The notes beneath the pieces are model-generated. The model made no database searches. It was not told where the DNA came from and saw only the letters and a program-made list of their open reading frames with translations. Both the position numbers and the translations under genes were made by a program. From Natronospirales bacterium (GTDB lineage: Bacteria; Pseudomonadota; Gammaproteobacteria; Natronospirales; REEB76), in the NCBI GenBank assembly GCA_021816765.1, contig JAKAXB010000006.1, forward strand, positions 99,267-163,266: a stretch of 64,000 nucleotides of DNA. The letters are read 5' to 3'. Numbering within the stretch: the first letter of the stretch is position 1; each line of letters opens with the position of its first letter. Shown piece by piece: positions 22,539-33,009 of this stretch.

Positions 22539-23038
22539 TTCAGGCCCTCCAGGATTCTATCCAGCATTTCCGGGGTGAGATTTTCGTAGTATTTGTGGTC
22601 CACCATCATCATGGGGCCGCCGGCGCAGGCGGCAAGACACTCCTCCTCGCGCTTAAGATAACAGCGGCCGTCGGGTGTGCTCTCGCCGGTCTTGATGCCG
22701 AGCTTCTTCTCGATGTAAGCCACGATGTCGTCCGCGCCGCGCAACATGCAGGAAATATTGGTGCATACGGAAATGCTGTGGCGACCGACAGGCCTGGTCT
22801 CGAACATGGAATAGAAAGTGGCCGCCTCATAGACTTTGATGGGCTCCAGCTTGAGATAGTCCGCCACCGCGTCCATGAGTTCCACGGTAAGATAACCCTT
22901 GTTCTCGTGCTGCACTTCCCGCAAGGCGTCAAAAATCGCCGAGCGCTGACGTCCCTCAGGATATTTTTTCACAGCCTCATCGATCACCTGCCGGGCATTT
23001 TTCGACAGTAAGCTGATTTTGGAACTGGTTTCGGTCAT
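22535..23038 (-). CDS. nuoE: NADH-quinone oxidoreductase subunit E
   Basis: Thioredoxin-fold subunit carrying the 2Fe-2S cluster N1a. It has 167 residues; the four ligands are in [11 protein letters not shown] and [14 protein letters not shown]. An N-terminal helical domain (about 10-80) precedes the fold. The ATG overlaps the nuoD stop as TGATG. Confidence 0.97.
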   Translation of the reverse strand: MTETSSKISLLSKNARQVIDEAVKKYPEGRQRSAIFDALREVQHENKGYLTVELMDAVADYLKLEPIKVYEAATFYSMFETRPVGRHSISVCTNISCMLRGADDIVAYIEKKLGIKTGESTPDGRCYLKREEECLAACAGGPMMMVDHKYYENLTPEMLDRILEGLK

Positions 23039-24291
23039 CAGCGGTCCACCTCTCCAAATACGATATCCTGGGTACCGATAATCGCCACCAGATCCGCCAA
23101 CATGTGTCCGCGCACCATCTCATCCAGGGCGGCAAGATGCGCGAATCCCGCGGCGCGGATCTTCACCCGGAACGGCTTGTTGGCTCCGTCGGAAATCATA
23201 TAGATGCCGAACTCCCCCTTGGGATGTTCGATGGCGGCATACACCTCGCCCGCGGGTACACCGTAGCCTTCGGTCATGTATTTGAAGTGATGAATCAAGG
23301 ATTCCATGTCGGACTTCATCTGCTCGCGGCGCGGCGGCGTGACCTTATGGTCCTCCAGCGATACCGGACCCGGATTCTTGCGCAACCAGTTGATGCACTG
23401 ACGCACAATATGGTTGGACTGACGCATTTCCTCAATACGCACCAGATAGCGGTCATAACAGTCGCCATTCATGCCCACGGGGATATCGAAATCCATCTGT
23501 TCGTAGACCGCGTAGGGCTGCTTCTTGCGCAGATCCCATTCGATGCCGGAACCACGCAGCATGGGGCCGGAAAAACCAAGCTGCAAGGCGCGCTCCGGCG
23601 TTACCACGCCGATACCGACGGTACGCTGTTTCCAGATACGGTTATCCGTAAGCAGCACCTCGTATTCATCCACGCACTGGGGAAAGCGTCTGGTGAAGTC
23701 CTCGATGAAGTCCAGCAATGAACCCTGACGTGCCTGGTTCATGCGCCGTATATCCCCCTTGCTGCGGAAGCGGGATTTCTGGTATTGCGGCATGCACTCC
23801 GGCAAATCGCGATACACGCCGCCGGGACGGTAGTAGGTCGCATGCATGCGCGCGCCAGACACTGCTTCGTACATGTCCATAATATCCTCACGCTCGCGGA
23901 AGCAGTACAGAAATACGGTCATGGCACCGATGTCGAGGCCGTGAGCGCCAAGCCATAGTAGGTGGTTGGTGATACGCGTCAGTTCATCGAACATTACACG
24001 GATGTACTGCGCGCGGATCGGCGGTTCTATGCCCAGGAGCTTCTCGATAGCCATCACATAGGCATGCTCGTTGCACATCATGGACACGTAGTCGAGCCGG
24101 TCCATATAACCGATGCTCTGATTGTAGGGCTTGCTTTCGGCAAGCTTCTCGGTGGCGCGATGCAGCAGGCCGATATGCGGATCAGCCTTGGTGATAACCT
24201 CGCCGTCCATCTCCAGCACCAGGCGCAACACACCATGGGCCGCCGGATGCTGCGGGCCGAAATTCATGGTGAAGTTCTGGATCTCAGGCAT
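23038..24291 (-). CDS. nuoD: NADH-quinone oxidoreductase subunit D
   Basis: Complex I subunit homologous to the NiFe-hydrogenase large subunit; it forms the quinone-binding cavity with NuoB. It has 417 residues. The quinone-site loop [34 protein letters not shown] and the end [15 protein letters not shown] are clear. The start at ATG 24291 lies inside the last codons of nuoC (8-base overlap). No NiFe ligands are expected in this family. Confidence 0.98.
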   Translation of the reverse strand: MPEIQNFTMNFGPQHPAAHGVLRLVLEMDGEVITKADPHIGLLHRATEKLAESKPYNQSIGYMDRLDYVSMMCNEHAYVMAIEKLLGIEPPIRAQYIRVMFDELTRITNHLLWLGAHGLDIGAMTVFLYCFREREDIMDMYEAVSGARMHATYYRPGGVYRDLPECMPQYQKSRFRSKGDIRRMNQARQGSLLDFIEDFTRRFPQCVDEYEVLLTDNRIWKQRTVGIGVVTPERALQLGFSGPMLRGSGIEWDLRKKQPYAVYEQMDFDIPVGMNGDCYDRYLVRIEEMRQSNHIVRQCINWLRKNPGPVSLEDHKVTPPRREQMKSDMESLIHHFKYMTEGYGVPAGEVYAAIEHPKGEFGIYMISDGANKPFRVKIRAAGFAHLAALDEMVRGHMLADLVAIIGTQDIVFGEVDR

Positions 24292-24976
24292 TCTTCGGGG
24301 CCTCCTTGAAGGCCTCCTCATACCGTGGGTCGTGGCGGATGACGCGCGGCACCAGTACGCGTGGTGCGATGCTTACCGGCTCATACACCACACGCTTTTT
24401 CTCCGGGTCGTAGCGCACTTCCACGTTACCCGACAGGGGGAAATCCTTGCGGAACGGGTGACCCGTGAAGCCATAGTCGGTGAGAATGCGGCGCAAGTCA
24501 GGATGACCGTTGAATAGAATGCCGTAGAGATCGAACACTTCGCGCTCAAACCAGTTGGCTGAGGCCCAGATGTCCGCCACCGAGTCCAGCATAGGCGGTT
24601 CATCCGCGCAGAATGCCCGCAACCGCAGACGCTGATTGTGGCGGATGGACAGCAAGTGATACACCACGGCGAAACGCCGCTGCGTACGCTCACGTGCCTG
24701 TGGCAAATGACGATCTACGCCGCGACTGAAGCCGGTGCGCGTGGCATCCTCGGTCTGCCAATCCGCTTCACCATAGCCCAGATAATCCACGCCACACACA
24801 TCCATGAGCTGCTCGAAATGGAGCGGTTCCAGATCCCGCAAACTACGGCAAACTTCTCGCAAGCCTGCCGCGGACACTTCATAGGTCAGTTGATCCATGC
24901 TGGATGGCACGCGCTTCAGGGTGTCGCTGAAACGCGCTTCCACATACCCGGCGAGCTTGTCGGTCACTGCACTCAT
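24284..24976 (-). CDS. nuoC: NADH-quinone oxidoreductase subunit C
   Basis: 30-kDa peripheral-arm subunit, not fused to NuoD here. It has 230 residues; the signature [31 protein letters not shown] (cited in parts: [23 protein letters not shown]) and [12 protein letters not shown] are present. The N-terminal 45 residues are a helical extension. It lies 12 bases after nuoB. Confidence 0.97.
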   Translation of the reverse strand: MSAVTDKLAGYVEARFSDTLKRVPSSMDQLTYEVSAAGLREVCRSLRDLEPLHFEQLMDVCGVDYLGYGEADWQTEDATRTGFSRGVDRHLPQARERTQRRFAVVYHLLSIRHNQRLRLRAFCADEPPMLDSVADIWASANWFEREVFDLYGILFNGHPDLRRILTDYGFTGHPFRKDFPLSGNVEVRYDPEKKRVVYEPVSIAPRVLVPRVIRHDPRYEEAFKEAPKNA

Positions 24977-24988
24977 TGAATTACTCGG

Positions 24989-25465
24989 TTAGCGGGCGAT
25001 GGTATTGGTGCGTTTTATCTTCTTCTGCAACTGGATGATGCCGTAAATCAACTGCTCAGCACTGGGCGGACAGCCGGGCACATACACATCCACCGGCACA
25101 ATGCGATCGCAGCCGCGCACCACCGCATAAGAATAATGATAATAACCACCGCCGTTTGCGCAGGAACCCATGGAAATCACCCAACGGGGTTCTGTCATCT
25201 GGTCATAGACCTTGCGCAGCGCCGGTGCCATCTTGTTCACCAGCGTCCCGGCCACAATCATTACGTCGGACTGACGCGGGCTGGGGCGGAAGATCACACC
25301 GAATCGGTCCAGGTCATAGCGCGCCGCGCCGGCGTGCATCATCTCCACGGCGCAACAGGCCAGTCCGAAAGTCATGGGCCAGAGCGACCCGGTGCGCGCC
25401 CAGTTCACCAGTGCGTCCACACCGGTGGTGACAAAACCCTTCTGCTGCAAACCCTCTACTCCCAT
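24989..25465 (-). CDS. nuoB: NADH-quinone oxidoreductase subunit B
   Basis: Carries the terminal cluster N2 that reduces quinone. It has 158 residues with ligands in [22 protein letters not shown] and [11 protein letters not shown]. The start is ATG 25465, which overlaps the end of nuoA by ten bases and has GGGAG upstream; the longer frame would read back through nuoA. Confidence 0.97.
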   Translation of the reverse strand: MGVEGLQQKGFVTTGVDALVNWARTGSLWPMTFGLACCAVEMMHAGAARYDLDRFGVIFRPSPRQSDVMIVAGTLVNKMAPALRKVYDQMTEPRWVISMGSCANGGGYYHYSYAVVRGCDRIVPVDVYVPGCPPSAEQLIYGIIQLQKKIKRTNTIAR

Positions 25466-25824
25466 TCCAAGGCTCCCTTCTTCCATTCGTAAATGAATCC
25501 CACCACCAGAATGGCAAGGAAGAGCAGCATGGCCAAAAAGCCGAACAACCCGATGCGATGCAGCGACACGGCCCAGGGAAACAGGAAGGCGATCTCCAGA
25601 TCAAAAATAATGAACAGGATAGCCACGAGGTAATAACGCACGTCGAACTTCATGCGGCTGTCTGTAAAAGGTTCAAAACCGCATTCATAGGGAGACTGCT
25701 TTTCACTGTCTGCGCGGCGATTACCGAGCAGCGCGCTGGCAACAAATCCCGCTCCCACCAGCACGCCACCAAACAGGAAACCGCATATCAGAAATAACAG
25801 GATTGGAACGTAATTCTGCAGCAT
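25456..25824 (-). CDS. nuoA: NADH-quinone oxidoreductase subunit A
   Basis: First gene of the nuo operon. The 122-residue membrane subunit has three transmembrane helices and the conserved loop [12 protein letters not shown] with its Cys and Glu, then the helix [17 protein letters not shown]. The start is ATG 25824 with GAGG eight bases upstream. The whole operon order A-B-C-D-E-F-G-H-I-J-K-L-M-N is complete. Confidence 0.97.
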   Translation of the reverse strand: MLQNYVPILLFLICGFLFGGVLVGAGFVASALLGNRRADSEKQSPYECGFEPFTDSRMKFDVRYYLVAILFIIFDLEIAFLFPWAVSLHRIGLFGFLAMLLFLAILVVGFIYEWKKGALEWE

Positions 25825-25904
25825 GTTGTCCTCACCGAAACAGGATGCAAACGCTTCGCTCTTGAGCACCGCAACCAAGAGATTCAGGCCGGTCGGGATG
25901 CTGG

Positions 25905-25989
25905 TGGTGCCGACGGGGAGACTCGAACTCCCACGGTTTTACCCACTACCACCTCAAAGTAGCGTGTCTACCAATTCCACCACGTCGGC
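25905..25989 (-). tRNA. tRNA-Leu (GAG)
   Basis: An 85-base class II tRNA with encoded CCA. The acceptor stem GCCGACG / CGTCGGC is perfect, the D-arm is GTGGTGGAATTGGTAGAC, the anticodon loop TTTGAGG gives GAG, a long variable arm is present and the T-arm is GGGAGTTCGAGTCTCCC. It lies between secG and nuoA, a common gammaproteobacterial arrangement. Confidence 0.96.
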
Positions 25990-26113
25990 ATTTTGGTCCG
26001 CGGGATACCGGCGCGCTTGCCAGCTTTCCACAAAGACGCTCAATTTTAACGTATCGCCCCGGTAAAAAGCGATGCTATCCAGCGCTCGCGAAACAATTCC
26101 GGCGTACCGGGAA

Positions 26114-26491
26114 TCAAGGACCGGGATGGGTGGGCGGGGAATTGCCGGATGGTTTGGAAACGGGTGCCGGCTGGGGCTTGCTTGCAGCCGGTGTCCGCGG
26201 CGGGGGAGGTTGTGTGACCTGCTGTACGGCACGCTCCACGATGCTCTGGGGCGCGGACGTGTGATGGGAAAGGTAGGCCATCAGCAAGGCGAGAATGAAA
26301 AAAACAGTCGCGAGGACCGCGGTGCTGTGGCTGAGAAAATTCGCTGAACCGCCGGCGCCAAATACGGTACCGGAAGCACCGCTGCCGAACGCGGCGCCCG
26401 CATCCGCGCCTTTGCCTTGTTGCAGCAGGATGAGCACGATCAGCGCCACGGCCACGAATACCAGGATGATCTCAAGAATGGTGTACAGCAT
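26114..26491 (-). CDS. secG: Protein translocase subunit SecG
   Basis: Small auxiliary subunit of the SecYEG translocon. The 125-residue protein has two transmembrane helices (about 3-22 and 55-75) around the conserved [20 protein letters not shown] loop. A Pro/Ser-rich tail of about 45 residues follows. The start is ATG 26491; an in-frame TTG lies four codons upstream. It follows tpiA by 27 bases, a widespread pair. Confidence 0.95.
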   Translation of the reverse strand: MLYTILEIILVFVAVALIVLILLQQGKGADAGAAFGSGASGTVFGAGGSANFLSHSTAVLATVFFILALLMAYLSHHTSAPQSIVERAVQQVTQPPPPRTPAASKPQPAPVSKPSGNSPPTHPGP

Positions 26492-26518
26492 GGATACGCT
26501 CAAAATTATCGGTCAGAA

Positions 26519-27271
26519 TCAGGCCGCCGCCTTGCAGATAGCGAGAAACTCGCGTGCCTCCAGGGAGGCGCCGCCCACCAGGCCACCGTCTATATCAGGC
26601 ATACGGAACAGTTCGGCAGCATTGGCGGCCTTGACACTGCCGCCATAAATCAGGCGGATGGCATCGGCTATTCTAGCATCCCCGGCGCGGATACAGCCAC
26701 GCATCAGCTCGTGTACTTCCTGGGCCTGCTCGGGGGTGGCGGTTTTGCCGGTGCCGATGGCCCAGACGGGTTCATAAGCCACGGCCGCCCGGCCAAAGGC
26801 GGCGATACCGGCCACGTCCGATACTGCCTTGAGTTGTCGCATGATCACCGCATGGGTCGTGCCCCGTTCGCGCTCCTCCAAGGTCTCACCCACGCACAAA
26901 ATGGGTATGAGGCTTGCTTTCTGCGCAGCCATGAATTTGCGCGCCACCAACCTGTCGTCTTCAGCGTAGAGGGAACGCCGCTCCGAGTGCCCCACGACCA
27001 CATAGCGGCAGTCAAAATCCTGCAACATTGCGCCGGATATTTCGCCGGTATACGCACCATTATCCTCGGCACACACATCCTGAGCACCCAGAATTACCGT
27101 ACTGCCCTTAAGCAGCCTGGCGGTATCAGCGAGGTAGACATAGGGCGGACACACCAGTACTTGCGTGTTTGCCGTCACCTCGAGCCCCTGGAGAATCTCG
27201 TTCACCAGACGCGCGATGCTCTCACGCGAGCCGTTCATCTTCCAGTTACCGGCCACAAGGAACGGACGCAT
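26519..27271 (-). CDS. tpiA: Triose-phosphate isomerase
   Basis: Interconverts dihydroxyacetone phosphate and glyceraldehyde 3-phosphate in glycolysis. The 250-residue TIM barrel has Lys11 (GNWKMNG), the electrophile His95 (VVVGHSERR), the catalytic base Glu167 (AYEPVWAIGTGKTA) and the phosphate loop YGGSVKAANA. ATG at 27271. It precedes secG and follows glmM. Confidence 0.98.
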   Translation of the reverse strand: MRPFLVAGNWKMNGSRESIARLVNEILQGLEVTANTQVLVCPPYVYLADTARLLKGSTVILGAQDVCAEDNGAYTGEISGAMLQDFDCRYVVVGHSERRSLYAEDDRLVARKFMAAQKASLIPILCVGETLEERERGTTHAVIMRQLKAVSDVAGIAAFGRAAVAYEPVWAIGTGKTATPEQAQEVHELMRGCIRAGDARIADAIRLIYGGSVKAANAAELFRMPDIDGGLVGGASLEAREFLAICKAAA

Positions 27272-27331
27272 TACTATATTCCTGGTACGGTTTCAAAAAG
27301 TGCGCAAGCTTAGCGGCGCAGGTCGTGGAAA

Positions 27332-28672
27332 TCAACGTGTGGCTGCTGCGGTACGCACCGCGGCGGCAATATCCTCGGCATATTGGCGCGTCAACGCGGC
27401 ATCCTCGCCTTCCACCATGACGCGCACCACCGGCTCGGTACCGGAGGGCCGCAATAACACCCGCCCGCGGCCGTGCAAACGGGCTTCCACCGATTGCACT
27501 GCCGCCCGGATCATGGACATTTCCAGATCCACGCGTTCCTCGGTCTTCACATTCACCAGAACCTGGGGGTACTTGTGCATTTTGGCCTTCATCTCGGCAA
27601 GATCATGGCCGGCGGTCTGCAGGGCCTCCAGTACCTGCAATGCCGCAATAATACCGTCGCCGGTGGTGGTACGGTCCAGACAAATGATGTGGCCGGAATT
27701 CTCACCTCCAAGGATGCCGCCGGATTCTTCCAGCAGGGCCAGCACGTAACGGTCACCCACTTTGGCGCGTCGGAATTCCACACCTTGCGCAGCCAAAGCC
27801 TGTTCAAGCCCAAGATTGCTCATCTGGGTGCCCACGACGGGTCCGTTAAGCTGACCCCGAGCTTTACGCTGCATGCTGATAATAAACAACAATTCATCCC
27901 CGTCCACCAGCTTGCCATGCTGATCCACCATGAGCACCCGGTCACCATCACCGTCGAAGGCAATGCCGAGATGCGCAGCGGTTTCCAGCACTTTCTGCCG
28001 CAATGTATCCGGGTGGGTGGATCCCAACTCATGATTGATATTCAATCCGTCCGGTGTGACGCCCATGCTGATCACTTGTGCGCCCAGGTCGCTGAATACG
28101 CGCGGTGCAATGCGATAGGTGGCGCCATGGGCGCAGTCCAGCACAATTTTACGGCCCGCAAGATTCAATTCCGGTGCCACGGATGACTTGCAGAATTCAA
28201 TGTAGCGTGCCGCCGCATCCTCCAGGCGACGTGCGCCGCCCAGGGAAGCGGAATCCACGGTTACAAAGGGTTTCGCGATTTCCTCCTCGATACGCAACTC
28301 GATGTCATCCGCAAGTTTGCGGCCCCTTGCGGAAAAGAACTTGATGCCGTTGTCATAGTAGGGGTTGTGGGAGGCGCTGATGACCACACCCGCCTGCGCT
28401 TGCGTAGTGCGCGTGAGATAGGCGATGGCGGGAGTGGGCATGGGCCCCAGCAAGCGTACATTCACACCCGCTGCGGAGAATCCCGCCTCCAAGGCGGATT
28501 CGAACATGTAACCCGAGATACGCGTGTCCTTGCCGATGAGCACGGTGCCACCTCCCTGGGATGCCAACACCCGGCCTGCCGCCCAGCCGAGGCGCAGCAC
28601 AAAGTCAGCGCTCATCTGCGGGCAGCCCACCCGGCCGCGTATGCCGTCAGTACCAAAGAATTTGCGTGTCAT
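27332..28672 (-). CDS. glmM: Phosphoglucosamine mutase
   Basis: Converts glucosamine 6-phosphate to glucosamine 1-phosphate for UDP-GlcNAc and cell-wall synthesis. It has 446 residues. Ser101, the phosphorylated nucleophile, lies in [18 protein letters not shown]; the metal loop is DGDGDR, the sugar-binding loop GGENSGH and the phosphate loop [15 protein letters not shown] at 28672, 22 bases after folP, the classic folP-glmM pair next to ftsH. Confidence 0.98.
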   Translation of the reverse strand: MTRKFFGTDGIRGRVGCPQMSADFVLRLGWAAGRVLASQGGGTVLIGKDTRISGYMFESALEAGFSAAGVNVRLLGPMPTPAIAYLTRTTQAQAGVVISASHNPYYDNGIKFFSARGRKLADDIELRIEEEIAKPFVTVDSASLGGARRLEDAAARYIEFCKSSVAPELNLAGRKIVLDCAHGATYRIAPRVFSDLGAQVISMGVTPDGLNINHELGSTHPDTLRQKVLETAAHLGIAFDGDGDRVLMVDQHGKLVDGDELLFIISMQRKARGQLNGPVVGTQMSNLGLEQALAAQGVEFRRAKVGDRYVLALLEESGGILGGENSGHIICLDRTTTGDGIIAALQVLEALQTAGHDLAEMKAKMHKYPQVLVNVKTEERVDLEMSMIRAAVQSVEARLHGRGRVLLRPSGTEPVVRVMVEGEDAALTRQYAEDIAAAVRTAAATR

Positions 28673-28694
28673 GCTTCCTCACCGGAAGTGAATT

Positions 28695-29531
28695 CTAGCA
28701 TCCATCCCGGCGTGCCGCGGCCGCAACCTTGAGCGCCTCCACGGTGGCTTTTACGTCATGGGCACGGATGATATGCGCGCCACGCAGCACCGCCACCGCC
28801 GCCGCTGCCACGCTGCCATGCAGCCGCTCCATCGGAGGCACGCCACCCAGCAAAGTACCGATGGAGGACTTGCGGGATAAACCCACCAGCAACGGCTGCC
28901 CCAACGAGGCAAATTCATGCAAACGTCGCAGCAACGCGAGATTGTGTGCGAGCGTCTTGCCAAAGCCGAATCCGGGGTCAATTAATATCTGCGAGCGCGG
29001 AATACCCGCGGCTTCACATACCCGGGTACGTTCCTCAAGAAAATCCCTCACCTCGGTCACCACGTCCGCATACTGCGGGTTCTGCTGCATCCCGCGCGGC
29101 TCGCCCTGCATGTGCATGAGGCACACCGGCGCCCGGCAGGCGAGTGCCGCCGTGAGTGCTCCCGGCAGGCGCAGGGCGTACACATCGTTTATCATGACGG
29201 CACCGGCACGCACCGCCTCACGCATCACTTCCGGTTTTCCGGTATCAATGGAGATGGGTGTATCCATCTCACCGGCCAGCCGTTCGACAAGTGGCATGAC
29301 GCGGTCCAGCTCCTGCTGCACACTCACCGCTTCCGCCCCGGGCCGTGTGGACTCGCCGCCGATATCTATGATGGCGGCACCCTCCTCCGCCATGGCATGC
29401 GCACGGCGAACAGCCGCAGCAAAATCCGTGAAGATTCCGCCATCGGAAAATGAATCCGGCGTGCGATTCAGCACCCCCATCACCTGCGGCTGCATCAGGT
29501 CCAGCGTGTGTTTGCCCAGTTGTAATTGCAC
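28695..29531 (-). CDS. folP: Dihydropteroate synthase
   Basis: Condenses p-aminobenzoate with dihydropterin pyrophosphate in folate synthesis; the target of sulfonamides. The 278-residue TIM barrel has MGVLNRTPDSFSDGG, DIGGESTRPGAE, VLIDPGFGFGKT-type (here LIDPGFGFGKTLAHN) and GLSRKSSIG. Start GTG 29531 with GAGG about eight bases upstream. It lies downstream of ftsH across an intrinsic terminator. Confidence 0.97.
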   Translation of the reverse strand: MQLQLGKHTLDLMQPQVMGVLNRTPDSFSDGGIFTDFAAAVRRAHAMAEEGAAIIDIGGESTRPGAEAVSVQQELDRVMPLVERLAGEMDTPISIDTGKPEVMREAVRAGAVMINDVYALRLPGALTAALACRAPVCLMHMQGEPRGMQQNPQYADVVTEVRDFLEERTRVCEAAGIPRSQILIDPGFGFGKTLAHNLALLRRLHEFASLGQPLLVGLSRKSSIGTLLGGVPPMERLHGSVAAAAVAVLRGAHIIRAHDVKATVEALKVAAAARRDGC

Positions 29532-29587
29532 CAGCCCGTCCTCAACGTCCGCCTGTTCGGGAGTGCGCCTCTGCCGGGCGCGCCCAT

Positions 29588-29615
29588 AAAAAAGCCGGCG
29601 CTCATGCGCCGGCTT
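29588..29615 (-). terminator. Intrinsic terminator after ftsH
   Basis: On the minus strand a perfect GC-rich stem (AAGCCGGCGC / GCGCCGGCTT, four-base loop) is followed by six T. It sits 18 bases after the ftsH stop and before folP, so folP-glmM must depend on read-through or a promoter of their own. Confidence 0.88.
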
Positions 29616-29632
29616 GATTACACCACGTTTTA

Positions 29633-31567
29633 TCAGTGCTGGCTCGCGGGCCCACCGATCGTGGCATCCTTGGGGGTTGCCGTGGCGGCATCGTGCGCGG
29701 TGGCCGGAGCGCTGCCGTTGCCATCGTCGGACCAGTCCTGAGGCGGGCGCGGCTCCTTGCCGTTCATGATGTCGTCAATCTGCTCGGCATCGATTGTTTC
29801 GTACTTCATGAGCGCAGCCGCCATGGTATGCAGCTTTTGCAAATTATCCTGCAGCAATTGTTTGGCGCGCTGATAATTGCGGTCGATCACGGTACGCACT
29901 TCCTGGTCAATGGTGCGTTGGGTTTCGCCTGAAATCTGCTTGTGGCGGGTGACGGAATGGCCGAGGAACACCTCACCCTCCTCCTCCTCATAGCTGAGCG
30001 GACCCAGCGTCTCAGACAGACCCCACTTGGTAACCATGTTGCGGGCGATGCTGGTGGCGCGCTCGATATCGTTGGATGCGCCGGTGGTCACGCACTCGAC
30101 GCCAAAGATAATCTCCTCCGCCACGCGGCCGCCAAACAGGCTCGACAGTTGGCTCTCAAGACGCCGCTTGCTGTAGCTGTAGCGGTCACTCTCCGGCAGG
30201 AACATGGTGACGCCGAGTGCCAGTCCGCGCGGGATGATGCTCACCTTGTACACCGGGTCATGATCCGGCACCAGCCGGCCGACGATGGCATGGCCCGACT
30301 CGTGGTAGGCGGTGAGACGTTTTTCATCCTCGCTCATGACCATGGAACGGCGCTCGGCACCCATCATTATTTTGTCCTTGGCGCGCTCAAATTCCTCCAT
30401 GCTCACGTTGCGCTTATTCGCCCGCGCCGCGAACAGTGCGGCCTCGTTCACCAGGTTGGCGAGATCCGCACCCGAAAAACCCGGGGTACCGCGGGCGATG
30501 ATGGCGGGTTTCACGTCGTCGCCCAGGGGTACCTTGCGCATGTGCACCTTGAGTATCTGCTCGCGGCCGCGCACGTCCGGTAGCGGTACCACCACTTGGC
30601 GGTCGAAACGGCCGGGGCGGAGCAGCGCCGGATCCAACACGTCCGGGCGGTTGGTGGCGGCGATGACGATGACGCCCTCGCTGCCCTCGAAGCCGTCCAT
30701 CTCCACCAGCAATTGGTTGAGGGTCTGCTCGCGCTCGTCGTGGCCGCCGCCCAAGCCTGCGCCGCGGTGCCGACCCACGGCGTCTATCTCATCAATGAAG
30801 ATGATGCAGGGCGCGTGCTTCTTGGCCTGCTCGAACATATCGCGCACGCGCGAAGCGCCCACGCCCACGAACATTTCCACAAAATCAGAACCGGAGATGC
30901 TGAAGAACGGCACCTTGGCCTCGCCGGCGATGGCCTTGGCGAGCAAGGTCTTGCCAGCGCCCGGGGCGCCCACCATGAGCACACCGCGGGGGATGCGTCC
31001 GCCGAGCTTCTGAAACTTGCCGGGGTCGCGCAAAAACTCCACCAGCTCCGCCACTTCTTCTTTGGCTTCCTCCACCCCCGCCACGTCACTGAAATTGATC
31101 TTCACCTGATCCTCGCCCAGCATGCGGGCGCGGCTCTTGCCGAAGGACATGGCGCCGCGTCCGCCGGCGCCGCCTTGCATCTGGCGCATGAAATAGATCC
31201 ACACGCCGATCAACAAAAGAATAGGTCCGAAGGACAACAGTCCTTGCAGCCACCAGGAAGTCTGCTCGGGGGGCTTGGCTTCAATCTTGACGTTGCTGTT
31301 GCCCTTGCGCAGGGTATCCACCAGCGGCATGAAATCCGTCGTCAGCGGGCTATAGGTGCTGAACTTCTCGCCGGAAGACAGAGTACCGGTGATACTGCGG
31401 CCATCAAAGGTCACGCTGGCGATGCTGCCTTCCTGGACATCCGAGAGGAAAGCGGAATAGGCGATGGATTGGGTTTTGCTGCTGCTCGAGGTGAAGCTGT
31501 TGAAAACCGCCAGCAGCACTACCGCAATCAGTATCCAGATCAGCAGAGTTTTGAAAAAATCGTTCAA
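29633..31567 (-). CDS. ftsH: ATP-dependent zinc metalloprotease FtsH
   Basis: Membrane-anchored AAA+ protease that degrades misfolded membrane proteins, LpxC and sigma-32. It has 644 residues: two transmembrane helices (about 8-25 and 108-128) around a periplasmic domain, the AAA module with Walker A GAPGAGKT at 200-207, Walker [33 protein letters not shown], and the zinc site HESGH at 422-426. The start is TTG 31567, nine bases after GCGAGG; the longer ATG-initiated frame lacks a Shine-Dalgarno and breaks alignment with [11 protein letters not shown]. The C-terminal tail is Ala/Thr-rich. Confidence 0.97.
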   Translation of the reverse strand: MNDFFKTLLIWILIAVVLLAVFNSFTSSSSKTQSIAYSAFLSDVQEGSIASVTFDGRSITGTLSSGEKFSTYSPLTTDFMPLVDTLRKGNSNVKIEAKPPEQTSWWLQGLLSFGPILLLIGVWIYFMRQMQGGAGGRGAMSFGKSRARMLGEDQVKINFSDVAGVEEAKEEVAELVEFLRDPGKFQKLGGRIPRGVLMVGAPGAGKTLLAKAIAGEAKVPFFSISGSDFVEMFVGVGASRVRDMFEQAKKHAPCIIFIDEIDAVGRHRGAGLGGGHDEREQTLNQLLVEMDGFEGSEGVIVIAATNRPDVLDPALLRPGRFDRQVVVPLPDVRGREQILKVHMRKVPLGDDVKPAIIARGTPGFSGADLANLVNEAALFAARANKRNVSMEEFERAKDKIMMGAERRSMVMSEDEKRLTAYHESGHAIVGRLVPDHDPVYKVSIIPRGLALGVTMFLPESDRYSYSKRRLESQLSSLFGGRVAEEIIFGVECVTTGASNDIERATSIARNMVTKWGLSETLGPLSYEEEEGEVFLGHSVTRHKQISGETQRTIDQEVRTVIDRNYQRAKQLLQDNLQKLHTMAAALMKYETIDAEQIDDIMNGKEPRPPQDWSDDGNGSAPATAHDAATATPKDATIGGPASQH

Positions 31568-31628
31568 AATCAGGTTCCTCGCAAGCACTGCGGCTTGGCG
31601 GCCACAGCTGTTCAATATTTAGACAGTA

Positions 31629-32252
31629 CTATACCCGCGGTTGTTTCGCCAATAAATAAAGCTCACGGCTGCGGGCGCGTGAGGACTTGGGCTTGCGTGT
31701 GACCACGTTGCGAAAGCCGCCGCGCAACGCCTGCAAATAGGCCGCAAACCCTACGCCTTGAAATGTCTTTACCAGAAACGCGCCTTCCGGCCCGAGCGCG
31801 CGGCGGGCGAACTCCAGCGCCAGCTCCGCCAAATGCATGGCGCGCGGCTGATCAATGGCCTCGTCGCCACTGATATTGGGGGCCATATCCGACAAAACAA
31901 GGTCGGCGGACCGGCCGCCGAGCCGTTCCAGCACCCGATCGAGCACCGCTGGCTCGGTGAAATCGCCCTGGATAAATTCCACGCTGTCCAGGGGTTGCAT
32001 GGGAAGAATATCGAGCGCCAAAAGGGTGCCGCGGCCCGCCAGGATTTTCGCCGCATACTGGCTCCAACCGCCGGGAGCGGCGCCCAGATCAACCACCGTC
32101 ATGCCCGGCTTGATGAGGCGGTCGCGTCGTTGCACCTCCTCCAGCTTGAATACCGCCCGCGAGCGCCAACCCGCCTGTTGGGCGCGTTTCACATAGGCGT
32201 CGGAAAAATGCTCGGCGAGCCAACGGGTACTGCTTTTGCTGCGCTTGGGCAT
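31629..32252 (-). CDS. rlmE: 23S rRNA (uridine2552-2'-O)-methyltransferase RlmE
   Basis: Heat-shock methyltransferase (FtsJ/RrmJ) that methylates U2552 in the ribosomal A loop. It has 207 residues. The SAM site [16 protein letters not shown] and the catalytic K-D-K-E set are recognisable in [27 protein letters not shown] and [12 protein letters not shown] 32252. The rlmE-ftsH pair is conserved in proteobacteria. Confidence 0.97.
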   Translation of the reverse strand: MPKRSKSSTRWLAEHFSDAYVKRAQQAGWRSRAVFKLEEVQRRDRLIKPGMTVVDLGAAPGGWSQYAAKILAGRGTLLALDILPMQPLDSVEFIQGDFTEPAVLDRVLERLGGRSADLVLSDMAPNISGDEAIDQPRAMHLAELALEFARRALGPEGAFLVKTFQGVGFAAYLQALRGGFRNVVTRKPKSSRARSRELYLLAKQPRV

Positions 32253-32264
32253 GGAGGGTCCGTC

Positions 32265-32528
32265 TCACTCCGCTGCGGGCGTCGCGCCGCCGTCATCCAG
32301 CAGCACCAGCCAACGGCCGCTCATGGCGCGCGCCATGAGCAACAGCGGCACCCCACAGACCGCGCCAAGGTAATTGACCGCCGTAAAAAGCCCGCAGGCC
32401 ACTTCGCCCGCCAGTGCACGTGTTGGCAACACGGCAAGCACCAGGGGAGCCGCCAGCAGCCCCGCCGTCCACAACGCGCCTGCCCATGCGGTTATGAGAC
32501 AGCGCACCACCGCAGCATGCCAGCACAC
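32265..32528 (-). CDS. Short membrane protein, DUF4149-like, probably truncated
   Basis: This frame lies exactly where many proteobacteria have a DUF4149 membrane protein between greA and rlmE. It keeps the N-terminal pattern of that family (LWTAGLLAAPLVLAVLP, then LAGEVACGLFTAVNYLGAVCG). Full DUF4149 proteins are about 140 residues with four membrane helices; this one ends after two helices (about 87 residues). The start is uncertain: GTG at 32528 or 32510, and there is no clear Shine-Dalgarno. Either a minimal version or a gene decaying from its 3' end. Function unknown. Confidence 0.5.
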   Translation of the reverse strand: MCWHAAVVRCLITAWAGALWTAGLLAAPLVLAVLPTRALAGEVACGLFTAVNYLGAVCGVPLLLMARAMSGRWLVLLDDGGATPAAE

Positions 32529-32532
32529 AGAG

Positions 32533-33009
32533 TTATTCGTAATGCACCTCGACGATCTCGAGCTGGCGCTCACCGGCTGGCGTCTTCACCACCACTACAT
32601 CGCCTTGCTGTTTGCCGATAAGCGCGCGCGCGATGGGTGAATTTACCGAGATGCGGCCTTGCTTGATATCCGCCTCATCCTCGCCGACGATCTGATAGGT
32701 GACCTGATTGGCGTTTTCCTCGTCGGTCAGCACCACAGTGGAGCCGAACACGACCTTGCCGTTGGCATTGAGATTGGTGATATCTATAACTTCGGCGTTG
32801 GACAGCTTGGATTCCAATTCAAGTATGCGTCCCTCGATGAAACTCTGCTGCTCACGCGCCGCGTGATATTCCGCATTCTCGCTGAGGTCGCCGTGCGCGC
32901 GCGCCTCTGCAATGGCCTTGATGACCCGTGGCCGATCCTCGCTCTTGAGGCGCTTGAGTTCCTCACGCAGCCGCTCGGCGCCGCGCACAGTCAAGGGCGT
33001 TTTACCCAT
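32533..33009 (-). CDS. greA: Transcription elongation factor GreA
   Basis: Stimulates transcript cleavage by backtracked RNA polymerase. It has 158 residues: an antiparallel coiled coil (1-75) with the tip segment [18 protein letters not shown] carrying the catalytic Asp/Glu pair, then a globular FKBP-like domain ([16 protein letters not shown]). Its ATG overlaps the carB stop as TGATG, the typical carAB-greA operon. Confidence 0.98.
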   Translation of the reverse strand: MGKTPLTVRGAERLREELKRLKSEDRPRVIKAIAEARAHGDLSENAEYHAAREQQSFIEGRILELESKLSNAEVIDITNLNANGKVVFGSTVVLTDEENANQVTYQIVGEDEADIKQGRISVNSPIARALIGKQQGDVVVVKTPAGERQLEIVEVHYE

